Origin: DAOVRD01 sp964521715
GTDB taxonomy: Bacteria; Planctomycetota; Brocadiia; SM23-32
Reading direction: 5' to 3'
Assembly: GCA_964521715.1 (NCBI GenBank)
Contig: CAZFSS010000009.1
Span: forward strand, 62,001-126,000
Length of the DNA stretch: 64,000 nt
Shown piece after piece: positions 50,871 through 60,172 of the stretch (within the stretch, counting starts at the first letter, position 1; each line of letters starts with the position of its first letter). Under the pieces are notes generated by a model. It was not told the DNA's origin and did not search any database. It was given only the letters and a program-made list of their open reading frames with translations. The position numbers and the translations under genes are program-made.

Positions 50871-51104
50871 TCAGAGCACAGGTTGGCGCTTTCTGCTGGC
50901 GGTCGTTGCCTCCGCGAGTTCGAGCTCTTCGGGCTCGAAGAGATCGCCGAGCACTTCGTCCAGGTCCGCAGCGAAATCGGCGGCGATCACCTCGCGCGGC
51001 TCCAGGATCAGTTGGCGGTGCCGCTTCCTGATCAACTCCAATCTGCGAGCCAGCAAGCCGTCAGCCACCTCCTGTTGTTTCTTCTTGTTCTTCTTTCCGG
51101 CCAT
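50871..51104 (-). CDS. Small charged hypothetical protein
   Basis: 77 residues from ATG 51104 (MAGKKNKKKQQEVADGLLARRLELIRKRHRQLILEPREVIA). A lysine-rich N-terminus precedes a predicted amphipathic helix, then an acidic stretch DFAADLDEVLGDLFEPEELELAEA. A 89-residue version starting at 51140 is also possible. No family recognised. A near-consensus promoter lies upstream at 51341-51370. Confidence 0.5.
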   Translation of the reverse strand: MAGKKNKKKQQEVADGLLARRLELIRKRHRQLILEPREVIAADFAADLDEVLGDLFEPEELELAEATTASRKRQPVL

Positions 51105-51449
51105 TTGCGAGCTTTCCTCTCTCCTTGTTTTGGATGGCATACGCCCGAGGCGGAGCGGTTATGCGAACGCTGCGACTTGTCGTCTGGTAGGAACGTCCGT
51201 CACGCGCGAGCCCCTGGTAGCTATCCGGTCGGTGCAACGGTTCACGGGGACAGGTCGCTCGCTTGTATCCCCCTCTGTGGGCGCCCAGCAGACCCGTCCG
51301 CGGCAGACGCCATATGGCAATCTGCGAATCAAAGGCGCTAAAGGTACGGGAAGTCGCCCCCCTTTGTCAAGACCTAAACGATCATATCGTATCTTTTCTG
51401 CCTGAGCAGTCAAGCGCCCGTCGAAGCTTTCGCGGGGCCGGCGCAGCGC
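51105..51449. other. Intergenic region with a candidate promoter
   Basis: About 345 bases upstream of both the small charged protein gene (minus) and downstream of the FGGY kinase gene. I see a promoter candidate at 51341-51370 and an AT-rich patch around 51380-51400; no convincing gene. Confidence 0.55.
51341..51370 (-). promoter_or_regulatory. Candidate promoter of the small charged protein gene
   Basis: Minus-strand perfect TTGACA (51365-51370), 18 bp, TACCTT (51341-51346). The leader would be over 230 bases, which lowers confidence. Confidence 0.35.
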
Positions 51450-53024
51450 CTACCTCCGCGTGGCCTCCTTCTCTCGCTCGGCGTAGACCTCGACGAGGCG
51501 GTCGTAGACGGCGGCGGCGTCCGCGTCCGGCTCGATCATGGAGCCGGCAACCGGCTCGGAGAAGCCGGCCACGATCTCGTCCCAGCCCTGCGCCTGGCCG
51601 CCCGCCGCCAGGTGCGCGTGCGCCGCGCGCAGCGCCGCCCCGAGCGCCGCGCTCTTGGCTACCTCGAACCTGTAGACCGGGCAGTCCTGCGCGTCCGCCA
51701 TGATGCGCAGTATCTCGGGGTTCCGCGAGGCGCCGCCTGTGGCGTATATCTTCGACGGCCGCATGCCCATCCACCGCGAGTGGATGCGCATGGACATCAT
51801 CTGTGCCTCGACGACGGCGCGGCAGTTCGCCTCCGCGTCGGCCGCATCGAGGCCGAACCGCCGCACGCCGGGCTCCAGCACCTTCGGCACGATCTCCGGC
51901 TCGAAGTAGGGCAGCATGATCTTGCCGCCGTTGCCGGGGGGCGTGTTGCGCAGCGCCTCCGAGAAGCCGTCCCAGTCGAGCCTGTATTCGTCCCGCACCT
52001 TCTCCCTGGCCAGCGAGCCGTTCTTGAAGCAGATCAGCGTCATGTAATCGCCCGTCGGCGCGCCGAAGACGTGCCCCTCGCCGTGCGGGTCCGTCTGGCA
52101 TTCCTTCATGAAGCCGAAGTAGGTGTCGCTGGTGCCGAGGCTGATGGCCACCATGCCGGGCCTGACCAGGCCGACGCCGATGACGCTGTTCGGATTGTCC
52201 CCGGACCATGCCACGACCTGCGCCTGAGCGTTCAGCCCGTACCTGTCCGCGAAATAGCTGCTGACCGGCCCGATGACGGTGGCGGAGGGAACAAGCCTGG
52301 GAAGGCGCCCGCCCAGTCCCGGCGCCGTGGCCTCCAACGCCGGGGGGTGCCAGTCCTTCCTGCGGATGTCCATCAGGTTCATCCCCGCGCCGTCGCCGTG
52401 GTCGATCGGCGCAATCCTCCCCGCAAGAAGCGAGCACATGAAGGAACTGACCAACGCGATGTGGGCAGTGCGCTCGTAAGCCTTCGGATCGGTCTTGAAG
52501 AACTTTCTGATCTGCGGCCCCGTGAAGCGCTCGAACGCCGCCGAGCCCGTCGCCTCGGCCGTGGCGGCCGCCCCGCCCAGCGCCTGCGTGATCTCGTCGC
52601 ACTCAGCGGTGGTCGAGGAGTCCATCCAGATCGGACTCGTCTTGCGGGAGAAGACGCCGGACAGGTTCTCGACCAGCGCCCGGGCGGGGTCAAGGCTGCG
52701 CAGCGCCTGCGGCGCGCCCGCGTTCATGTAGACGGACCCGTGCTGCTGGCCCGAACCGGAGACGGCGAGCACCGAGCCCAGATCGACGCCGTCGCGCCGC
52801 ATCCCGTCGAAGATGAGGTCGAGCGCCTCCACCCACATGAGCGGCGGCGAGTGCACCACCTTCGGGTCCGGGTTTCTGAGCACGCCGTTCTGTGTGCCGT
52901 AGGCGGGCAGCGCCTCGTCGAACACAAGGGAGGCCTCGTAGACGACCTCCCGCGAGTCGTGATCGATCACGAGGGCGGACAGGCTCTGCGTGCTGGAGTC
53001 GAGTCCGAGGAACAGCCTGGCCAT
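51450..53024 (-). CDS. FGGY family carbohydrate kinase (xylulokinase-like)
   Basis: 524 residues, ATG 53024 with GGAGG 7 bases upstream. Sugar kinase fold: LFLGLDSSTQSLSALVID (phosphate 1 motif, about 4-21), VSGSGQQHGSVY (about 88-99), WMDSSTTAECDEI (about 153-165), VAWSGDNPNSVIGVGLVRPGMVAISLGTSDT (about 275-305), and ATGGASRNPEILRIMADAQ (about 413-430). The closest pattern is D-xylulokinase (XylB), but ribulokinase and others share it. It would phosphorylate a pentose in catabolism. Confidence 0.88.
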   Translation of the reverse strand: MARLFLGLDSSTQSLSALVIDHDSREVVYEASLVFDEALPAYGTQNGVLRNPDPKVVHSPPLMWVEALDLIFDGMRRDGVDLGSVLAVSGSGQQHGSVYMNAGAPQALRSLDPARALVENLSGVFSRKTSPIWMDSSTTAECDEITQALGGAAATAEATGSAAFERFTGPQIRKFFKTDPKAYERTAHIALVSSFMCSLLAGRIAPIDHGDGAGMNLMDIRRKDWHPPALEATAPGLGGRLPRLVPSATVIGPVSSYFADRYGLNAQAQVVAWSGDNPNSVIGVGLVRPGMVAISLGTSDTYFGFMKECQTDPHGEGHVFGAPTGDYMTLICFKNGSLAREKVRDEYRLDWDGFSEALRNTPPGNGGKIMLPYFEPEIVPKVLEPGVRRFGLDAADAEANCRAVVEAQMMSMRIHSRWMGMRPSKIYATGGASRNPEILRIMADAQDCPVYRFEVAKSAALGAALRAAHAHLAAGGQAQGWDEIVAGFSEPVAGSMIEPDADAAAVYDRLVEVYAEREKEATRR

Positions 53025-53077
53025 GAGCGGCCTCCGTTGGCTTCGGGTGCTGCGAGTCCTGGCGCGTCGCGGCGTGG

Positions 53078-53106
53078 ATGATAATCAGCCCGGCCGGGAC
53101 CGTCAA
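53078..53106 (-). promoter_or_regulatory. sigma70-like promoter of the FGGY kinase gene
   Basis: Minus-strand TTGACG (53101-53106), 17 bp, TATCAT (53078-53083), 53 bases before the ATG. Confidence 0.6.
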
Positions 53107-53171
53107 GAGGGCACCGGCGCGCGCGGCGACGCCGGCCGGGGCGGCGCCGGGCGGAGCATCGCGACGCCGCG

Positions 53172-53477
53172 TTAGCGTTCCGCGCGCAGGTTTGGCGCGG
53201 CCCCCGGGTAAAGCTGTGCGTCCCCGGCCGCTGCGGCGCAGAGGACTTCGTCCAACGCCTGCTCCAGACGCGCGAGCTGATCGGCGGGACCCGAGATCCG
53301 GACCCGTTCGATCGGCACCCGGAGCGACATGTGCGACTCCGCCTTGTAGCGGCGGATCTGCGTCAGCACTTCAACCGCCGCCTCGAAGACGGACGGGTCG
53401 CCAGGGGCCTCGTCCAGTTCGCGCGCCTCAGGCCGGGGCTCCAAGTAGACCGCCCCGCCCTCCGCGCGCAATGCCAC
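53172..53477 (-). pseudogene. Fragment resembling the C-terminus of a class I (ValS-like) aminoacyl-tRNA synthetase
   Basis: A 101-residue frame from GTG 53477. The stretch FEAAVEVLTQIRRYKAESHMSLRVPIERVRISGP (about 31-64) closely follows the anticodon-domain end of valyl-type tRNA synthetases (…IRKYKSEKGLSL…), with no catalytic domain. An in-frame stop lies about 50 bases upstream and nothing recognisable precedes it. It sits directly after glyQ where glyS would be expected. A truncated remnant is my reading; a stand-alone small gene is possible. Confidence 0.4.
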
Positions 53478-53589
53478 GACCAGAGTCCCTCGGCGAGGTG
53501 CAGGTGCTGGCAGCGCTCATGCAAGCGCTTGACATGCTCGAGGAACCTGCGCGGAGGAGGGGCAGGAGCACGAGGGCGGCCGGGGAGCG

Positions 53590-54471
<882 letters not shown>

Positions 54472-54771
54472 GAGGCATGCTCGATGCGTTAGTGGGTCCA
54501 ACGATGTTACCAGAGCGCCGTCCGGCGTGCAAAGCTCAGCCCCTTGCCTGCGCCTTTGGCGGGGCGGAGTGCCGGGTCTCGCCGCTGCGGCCTTCAGCAG
54601 GGATCGGGCGCCCGTCACAATGGTGCTGCGCTTGCTTTGGGGTACCGCGTAGTCCGGGAGTGGCAGGAGGCCGGACCCCCTCATCGTCGACGCCTTCAGC
54701 CGCTGCCGGCTGCTGATCGCGCAGGCCGAGCAGGAACTCACCCGCGAGTGATGCTCCGCGAGACCGAGCTC
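54472..54771. other. Intergenic region, glyQ promoter
   Basis: About 300 bases between glyQ and the RNase H gene. Besides the glyQ promoter there is only a short plus-strand open stretch (54653-54751) without a start codon. Confidence 0.5.
54504..54532 (-). promoter_or_regulatory. Promoter of glyQ
   Basis: Minus-strand TTGCAC (54527-54532), 17 bp, TAACAT (54504-54509), 33 bases before the ATG. Confidence 0.45.
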
Positions 54772-55368
54772 CTACCCGCCGGCGTCGGATTTGCGCCGGC
54801 GCGGCTTCGCATGTTCCATGGCGATGGCGTCGGCGCGCGCATTTTCTCCGCGGGGGATGTGTTCGACCTGCCACTGCTCGAAGCGCGAGAGCAGGTCCAG
54901 CACTTCGCCGTGGAGCGGCTTGAGGCCCGAGTTCTTGACCTTGTAGTCGCCGCGGACCTGCCGCACGAGCAGCTCGCTGTCGCAGAGGACACGGATCGCG
55001 CGCACTTCCAGTTCGAGGGCTTTTTTGAGGCCCTCGATCGCGGATCGGTATTCGGCCACGTTGTTCGTCGCCCGGCCGATCGCCTGCCCCCAGGCGAGCA
55101 CCTCCGCTCCGTCCGGTGCTGCAAGGACCATGCCAATGCCGGCCGGCCCCGGGTTGCCCCGTGAGGCCCCGTCGCAGTAGAGGCATGCCTGGCCGGCCTT
55201 GATTTCCGCCGCCGCTTCCTCCGGCGGCTCGGCGTCGAGCTGGAGCCTCTCACGCAGGTCCTGAAAGAGCTCGTCCACGAGCTGGCGGCTTGCCTCGGGG
55301 ATCAGCCGGTAGAGCCTCTCCCAGTCGATCGACTCATAGACGGCTTTGAGCAGCTTGAGGTTGCCCAT
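54772..55368 (-). CDS. RNase HI family protein
   Basis: 198 residues from ATG 55368 (MGNLKLLKAVYESIDWERLYR); the long frame upstream overlaps radC in another phase. A helical N-terminal region (about 1-60) precedes an RNase H domain: LYCDGASRGNPGPAGIGMVL (about 63-82, first aspartate), NNVAEYRSAIEGLK (catalytic Glu, about 103-116), IRVLCDSELLVRQV and HIPRGENARADAIA (last aspartate). All four DEDD acids appear present. It would remove RNA from RNA-DNA hybrids. Confidence 0.88.
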   Translation of the reverse strand: MGNLKLLKAVYESIDWERLYRLIPEASRQLVDELFQDLRERLQLDAEPPEEAAAEIKAGQACLYCDGASRGNPGPAGIGMVLAAPDGAEVLAWGQAIGRATNNVAEYRSAIEGLKKALELEVRAIRVLCDSELLVRQVRGDYKVKNSGLKPLHGEVLDLLSRFEQWQVEHIPRGENARADAIAMEHAKPRRRKSDAGG

Positions 55369-55427
55369 CGGTTGTCTCGCCCTTCGGGGCAGCCGGTCGG
55401 ATCGGGCGCGCCGGGGGCGCGTTGCCG

Positions 55428-56513
55428 TCAAGACGGCGCCGTGCCGGTTCTGCCGAGCAAGCCGTGCTCGGCGAAGCTGTAGTAGCTGTCCTGCCCTACG
55501 ATGAGGTGATCGAGCACCTGGATGCCGACGATGCTGCCGGCCTCGCAGAGCCGCGCCGTCAGGGCGTGGTCCTGGGGGCTGGGCTCGGGATTGCCGCTCG
55601 GGTGGTTGTGCACGAAGATCACCTTGGCGGCGCTCTCGCGGATGGCGTTCTTGAACACCTCGCGGGGATGCACGACGCTCTCGCTCAGCGAGCCGACGGC
55701 CACGCGCTCCTCGCGGATGATCCGGTGCTTGGTGTCCAGCATCAGCGTGTAGAAATGCTCCTTCGTGAGGCCGGCCAGCTTCTCCCGCATGTAGCTGAAG
55801 AGCTGGTCGCTGCTGCTGACCAGGTCGCCTGCGGACAGCTTCTCGGCGGCGTAGCGCCGGGCGATCGCCAGGGCGGCCTTGACCTGCGCCGCCTTGGCCG
55901 GGCCGATGCCGCGCACGCGCGTCAGCTCGCCCACGGTGCAGTCGGCCAGCCGGCGGAAGCTGCCGAACGTGCTGAGCAGCCGGCCGGCCAGGTCCAGCGC
56001 CGTCGCGCCCTCGGCCCCGCCGCCCAGGATGATGGCCAGCAGTTCCACGTCGCTCAGCGCCTCCTGGCCGGCGGCGAGCAGCCGTTCCCTCGGACGCTCG
56101 GTCTTCGGCAGGTCCTTGATCGTGGGCTTGCGCTGCGGATGGTCGCAGTACCGCTCGATGGGACACTCGGCGCACTGCGGGACGGGCCCGCAGAGCGAGG
56201 TGCCCCCCTCGTCCGAGCAGAAGCTCAGCATGACGGCGCAGACCTGCTCGGGGCTCTCGCCGGCCGCTGCTGCCATGTCCCGGAGGACGGCGCGCGCGGC
56301 CTGCGCTGCCTTCGTGCCGCTCCAGCTTCTGGGCACCGCGCCCAGGCGCCGGCACCACCTGACCAGCTCCGGCCGGTCCTGCGGGGCGGCCTCGCCCTCG
56401 GCGGCCAGCGAGGCGCTCATCCCCGTCCCGACGCGCTCGGACACGGCGCCGTAGATCCGTCCGAGCGGCTTGCGGGGAGGCGTGCCGGCCGGCTCTGTCG
56501 CGGCGTCAGCCAT
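55428..56513 (-). CDS. radC: RadC-like JAMM protein with an EndoIII-type cysteine-cluster N-terminus
   Basis: 361 residues, about 130 longer than usual RadC. The C-terminal RadC domain has the helix-hairpin-helix region (ELTRVRGIGPAKAAQVKAAL, about 196-215) and the JAMM metalloprotease-like motif HNHPSGNPEPSPQD (His302, His304, Asp315). The N-terminal part (about 45-125) contains Cys99 and the set C108-x5-C114-x2-C117-x5-C123, almost the C-x6-C-x2-C-x5-C [4Fe-4S] loop of endonuclease III. RadC is poorly understood and the fusion may give DNA contact or redox sensing. Sits between RNase H and a lipoprotein gene. Confidence 0.87.
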   Translation of the reverse strand: MADAATEPAGTPPRKPLGRIYGAVSERVGTGMSASLAAEGEAAPQDRPELVRWCRRLGAVPRSWSGTKAAQAARAVLRDMAAAAGESPEQVCAVMLSFCSDEGGTSLCGPVPQCAECPIERYCDHPQRKPTIKDLPKTERPRERLLAAGQEALSDVELLAIILGGGAEGATALDLAGRLLSTFGSFRRLADCTVGELTRVRGIGPAKAAQVKAALAIARRYAAEKLSAGDLVSSSDQLFSYMREKLAGLTKEHFYTLMLDTKHRIIREERVAVGSLSESVVHPREVFKNAIRESAAKVIFVHNHPSGNPEPSPQDHALTARLCEAGSIVGIQVLDHLIVGQDSYYSFAEHGLLGRTGTAPS

Positions 56514-57341
56514 TCAGTCCTCCTGGAGGGCGCGGAGCGCGGAGAGCGGCTGCCGGTCCAGGTCCACTTGGCTCCACCCGGGCCGCCTGCCGGGAAGGAA
56601 CGCCGCCGGGTTGATGTCCGGGTTGAGCTCTGGATCCCCCAGCTCGAGCCTGACGGTTACTCCCTGCGCCGGCCGCTCCACCGCGATGACGCGAGGAAAC
56701 TCGACGCCTCCCAACGGCGCGTAGTCTTCCAAACGCACTTCGGTCACGCACCGTCCGAGCACATCATAACTCTGGATCGCCGCAACGACCAGCTTCCTTC
56801 GGTCCACGAGCACGCTGCGATGCAGCGCACCGGCCAGGAAGACGTCGAAGCGGTAGGACTCCGGACCGACGGACATCTCCGTGGTGGGCCACGTGAGCCC
56901 GAGCCGCTCCGGACCGGCGAACCAGATGCGCACCTCCTCAGGCCGGATCAGGTGCGGCAGCTTCTCGTAAGCAGCGGGCCCGCCGGTGGCCACCTCGCAG
57001 GTGCGAGGGAAGGCAAGCCAGAAGCGCTCCCCGCTCGCCCGGAGCCAGAAGGCGGTCTGGCCCAGCTTCTCCGCCAGCAGGTAGAGCGCCGGAATCGTGC
57101 GGTCGAAGCCGATCTGCCCGCCAAAGGCGGGGAGTTCGCGCCTGCGGCCGTCGACCGTCTGCGTGATCTCCAGCGAAACGTCCCCGTCCCGCACGGTTCT
57201 GACGCCGTTCGCCCAGGCGCGCGCCGCGGCGGCCACTTGCTCACGCGGCAACGGAGCCGGCAGCGGGCCGGGCGCCCGGCACCCGAGCAAGGCGGCCGCT
57301 GCGAGAAGGGGGGCCAGGACGGACCGGCGGGTGAGCCCCAT
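56514..57341 (-). CDS. Putative outer-membrane-type lipoprotein
   Basis: 275 residues from ATG 57341 (MGLTRRSVLAPLLAAAALLGC) with a LLGC lipobox; an earlier ATG at 57371 is less likely. The mature part is beta-rich (TVRDGDVSLEITQ, YEKLPHLIRPEEVRIWF, SYRFDVFLAG, RSVLVDRRKLVVAAIQSYDVLG, VEFPRVIAVERPAQGVTVRLELGDPEL), recalling the LolA/LolB/DUF4292 fold that handles lipoproteins or lipids. Family assignment is only a guess. Its stop abuts the radC start (56513/56514), so they are likely coupled. Confidence 0.65.
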   Translation of the reverse strand: MGLTRRSVLAPLLAAAALLGCRAPGPLPAPLPREQVAAAARAWANGVRTVRDGDVSLEITQTVDGRRRELPAFGGQIGFDRTIPALYLLAEKLGQTAFWLRASGERFWLAFPRTCEVATGGPAAYEKLPHLIRPEEVRIWFAGPERLGLTWPTTEMSVGPESYRFDVFLAGALHRSVLVDRRKLVVAAIQSYDVLGRCVTEVRLEDYAPLGGVEFPRVIAVERPAQGVTVRLELGDPELNPDINPAAFLPGRRPGWSQVDLDRQPLSALRALQED

Positions 57342-57477
57342 GGCTGATGCCTTGCGGACCGGGCAGTTCATGCGGTTGGCGTCGTGTGCGAAGGGCGCGC
57401 AACGGACCGGCGCTGCCGCCGATCCGACGTGTCGCGCCGTCCAGTGTGCGCTGGGCGGAGCGGGGCGCCGCACCCCC

Positions 57478-59049
57478 TCAGTCGAACGCGCTGGCGCCCT
57501 TCGGGCCGGTGCCTTTCTGGCGGTAGACCACGTTGATGCGGTTGATGAACGCCTCGTCGTTTCGCAGGGCGTCGACGAAGAGCTTGACCAGGGCCGGATC
57601 GAACTGGGTCCCGCTGACGCGCTCGATCTCGCGCAGGATCTCCTCCCGGGGCACCACACCTTCGTAGGGGCGTTCGGAAGCCATGGCGTCGAAGGCGTCC
57701 GCCAGCGCCATGATGCGGGCGATCAGGGGGATGCCTTCTCCGGCCAGGCCGTCGGGATACCCGCTGCCGTCCCAGCGCTCATGATGGTGGCGAACGCCGC
57801 TGGCGATCCGTTCGGCGTTGTCCACGTTGGCCAGTATTGCGGCGCCGGCCACGGGGTGCCGTTTGATGGCTTCGTACTCGGAGTCGGTGAGGCTTTCGGG
57901 TTTCTTCAGCACGTCCAGCCTTACGGCCAGCTTGCCGACGTCGTGCAGGAGGCCGGCGATCTCCACGTCCCGGATGTCGGACCCGTCCAGCCCGCACAGC
58001 TCGCCGATGCGCATCGCCAGCGCCGTGACGCGCTCGCTGTGGCCGTAGGTGTACTCGTCCTTGATTTCGACCAGGTTTATGACGGTCCGCATCGCGTCAC
58101 GGAACAGGCTCTCGACCTGGCGGGCAAGCTGCGCCCGCCGGATGGCTATGCCGGCCTGGCTGCCGATCGCGGTCAGGACCTTCAGGTCATGCTTATCGAA
58201 CTGCCGCGATCCGAGCAGGCTGTCCACGTAGACGACGCCCACCGGGCCGTGTTCGTCCCGCATGGGGACGCACATGATGCTGTGTATGTGCTGTGCGACT
58301 ATGCTCTCACTCACCTCGTGCGAGTCCTGCGGGTCCGCCAGCAGGACCGCGTTGTCGCTCTCATAGCATTCCGACACGATGCTGCGGCTGAACGTGCTGC
58401 GCGCGTGCGTGGGGATGTCGTTCCTGTTCCGGCTGACCAAGGGCATCAGAACGCCGTTGGTCCTCTTGGCGGCTATCAGGTAGCCACGGTCGGCGCCCGT
58501 GACCGCCATGACGCTGTCCATGATCGTCTCCAGCAGGCGGTCCAGGTGGGGCTCGGCGTTGACGTTGTTGATGAGGTTGCAGACTATGGACAGGTCGTGT
58601 TCGAGGCCCTGCCGGCCGCCGATGCCCTCGGCCTTCGGTATCTCCAGGAAGAGCGAGGAGGCGGCGGTGACCTCGGCCGGTTCCCTGATCTCGCTGGCGA
58701 ACGTCACCTCGTCCTCGTCGTCGACCGGTATGTGGGAACTCTCCTCCGCAATGCCGGCGTCCAGCAGGAAGCGGAACTGGGCGCCCCCGACGCTGATGCG
58801 GTCCTGGTGGAAGAGGATGACCTTGTGGATCCTTCGGTTGTTGACCCAGGTGCCGTTCTTGCTCTCCAGATCTTCGATGCGGTAGAAGCCGTTTTCGAAG
58901 GCGATCCGGCAGTGCATGCGTGAGACCTTGCCGTGGACGAGCTGCACCGCTGCGGACTTGCCGCGGCCCAGGACGACCGGCTGGCCCGCGGAGAGCGCGA
59001 TCTCCTCCAGGCCTTCTGCCCCCGCTGCTGGGACGAGTTTCGCTTCCAT
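57478..59049 (-). CDS. FHA-GAF-HD-GYP regulatory protein
   Basis: 523 residues from ATG 59049. The order is an FHA phosphothreonine-binding domain (about 20-98: VVLGRGKSAAVQLVHGKVSRMHCRI, DLESKNGTWVNN), a GAF domain (about 155-310) and an HD-GYP phosphodiesterase (about 330-500) with LLHDVGKL, HHERWDGSGYPDGLAG and LADAFDAM. HD-GYP enzymes cleave cyclic di-GMP, so this couples a phosphorylation signal and a small ligand to c-di-GMP turnover. No membrane segment. It follows ftsQ, where ftsA/ftsZ are normally found, and has its own strong promoter. Confidence 0.93.
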   Translation of the reverse strand: MEAKLVPAAGAEGLEEIALSAGQPVVLGRGKSAAVQLVHGKVSRMHCRIAFENGFYRIEDLESKNGTWVNNRRIHKVILFHQDRISVGGAQFRFLLDAGIAEESSHIPVDDEDEVTFASEIREPAEVTAASSLFLEIPKAEGIGGRQGLEHDLSIVCNLINNVNAEPHLDRLLETIMDSVMAVTGADRGYLIAAKRTNGVLMPLVSRNRNDIPTHARSTFSRSIVSECYESDNAVLLADPQDSHEVSESIVAQHIHSIMCVPMRDEHGPVGVVYVDSLLGSRQFDKHDLKVLTAIGSQAGIAIRRAQLARQVESLFRDAMRTVINLVEIKDEYTYGHSERVTALAMRIGELCGLDGSDIRDVEIAGLLHDVGKLAVRLDVLKKPESLTDSEYEAIKRHPVAGAAILANVDNAERIASGVRHHHERWDGSGYPDGLAGEGIPLIARIMALADAFDAMASERPYEGVVPREEILREIERVSGTQFDPALVKLFVDALRNDEAFINRINVVYRQKGTGPKGASAFD

Positions 59050-59148
59050 GCGCAGCACGCACCCTCGATGCCTTTGGGGATGGACTCCCCGATGGCCTGC
59101 CTGCCCCTCGGCCCGGCCGGCTTCCAGTTTCTGGGGCAAGCCCCCGCT

Positions 59149-59178
59149 ATTATAGGATAATCCCTTCGCAACGGTCAA
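59149..59178 (-). promoter_or_regulatory. Strong promoter of the FHA-GAF-HD-GYP gene
   Basis: Minus-strand TTGACC (59173-59178), 18 bp, perfect TATAAT (59149-59154), about 100 bases before the ATG. It makes this gene independent of the mur-fts transcript. Confidence 0.65.
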
Positions 59179-59203
59179 TCACGCGAACGCCCCATCCTCC
59201 TGG

Positions 59204-60145
59204 TTACAGCGGGGAGGAAAGGGCAGCCGGCGGGGCGGGTGAATCGCTTTCGGCGAAGAACACCTTGCCGTGGAACCGCAGGTCGACGTACCTGATGCCC
59301 TCCAGCCCGGGGTAGTCGCCCAGCTTGCTGAGCAGCATTGCCAGCTTCTCCGAGTCCGGCACCAGATCCGGCGCCGCTTCCACGCCGGGCACGCCGTCAT
59401 AGACGGACGACTCCCCCCATTTGATCTGGGCGCCGCTGGCGGCCGTCAGCACGATGTCGGGCTCTCCGGCATCCCGTCCCACCCCCGTGACGTCGATGTT
59501 TTCGAGCCGCAGACGCTTCAGGAGGCCCTCCCGGCGGAGGAAGTCCGTCAGCCTTGCCCCGGCCGCCAGCCGCGGGCCGTCCCAGCGCGTGCCGGTCCGC
59601 GGCGGGTCGTTCAACAGCCTGTCTTCGATGACGGGCCCGGGCAGCTCGCCCCATTCGCGGGGCGGCTGGAAAAGCTCCTCGGGCAGCCAGCGCCCATCGT
59701 TGTCCACCATGCGGAGGCGGTTTGCGAACAGGACCTGGCCCGTCGGCTTCCGGAAGGAGGCGTTGACGGCCAGCGCGTTGGGGAGCTTCCTTTCCACCCT
59801 CGTCACGTCAAGGACCCAGGGAGAGGCGAGCAGTTCATGCTGGACCGCGTGGGCGAGGTCCCTCTTGAACAGGGACTTCGTTTGGGGCAGGCGGCTGAGC
59901 TCCTTGCGCAGTTCCTCCTCCATGCGGGGGCCGTTGATCCACTCCGGGAATTCGTTGAGCGACAGCGCCACGGGGTCCACCTGGAATTCCGGGCGACGAA
60001 GGACGGCCCGCCAGACCTCGCGACACCCCAGCCAGACGGCCGCGCACACCAGCGCGGCTGCGGTGACCGGCAGCAGGACCTTCAATCCCCGCCTCAGCCG
60101 TGAGCGTCTCGGCGCTGAGGCCCTTCTGGCGGCTGCTTTGCTCAT
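59204..60145 (-). CDS. ftsQ: FtsQ-like POTRA-domain division protein
   Basis: 313 residues. A basic cytoplasmic start (MSKAAARRASAPRRSRLRRG), one membrane segment (about 22-42), then a POTRA-like region and the FtsQ beta domain: LFKRDLAHAVQHELLASPWVLDVTRVERKLPNALAVNASFRKPTGQVLFAN and YVDLRFHGKVFF. It is a single-pass periplasmic protein linking the early and late divisome. Position right after ddl matches standard dcw order; ftsA and ftsZ do not follow. Confidence 0.8.
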   Translation of the reverse strand: MSKAAARRASAPRRSRLRRGLKVLLPVTAAALVCAAVWLGCREVWRAVLRRPEFQVDPVALSLNEFPEWINGPRMEEELRKELSRLPQTKSLFKRDLAHAVQHELLASPWVLDVTRVERKLPNALAVNASFRKPTGQVLFANRLRMVDNDGRWLPEELFQPPREWGELPGPVIEDRLLNDPPRTGTRWDGPRLAAGARLTDFLRREGLLKRLRLENIDVTGVGRDAGEPDIVLTAASGAQIKWGESSVYDGVPGVEAAPDLVPDSEKLAMLLSKLGDYPGLEGIRYVDLRFHGKVFFAESDSPAPPAALSSPL

Positions 60146-60172
60146 CGGCCGGCCGTGGCTCCGATTGCTGGT

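Noticed and set aside
51159..51413. Minus-strand 84-codon frame in the kinase/small gene gap
   Set aside because: Biased composition with no ribosome site or conserved segment; likely non-coding.
54653..54751. Plus-strand stretch coding DPLIVDAFSRCRLLIAQAEQ followed by ELTRE and a stop
   Set aside because: It looks protein-like, but it has no start codon after the upstream in-frame TAG and is only 33 codons. It may be the end of a lost gene, but I cannot support it.
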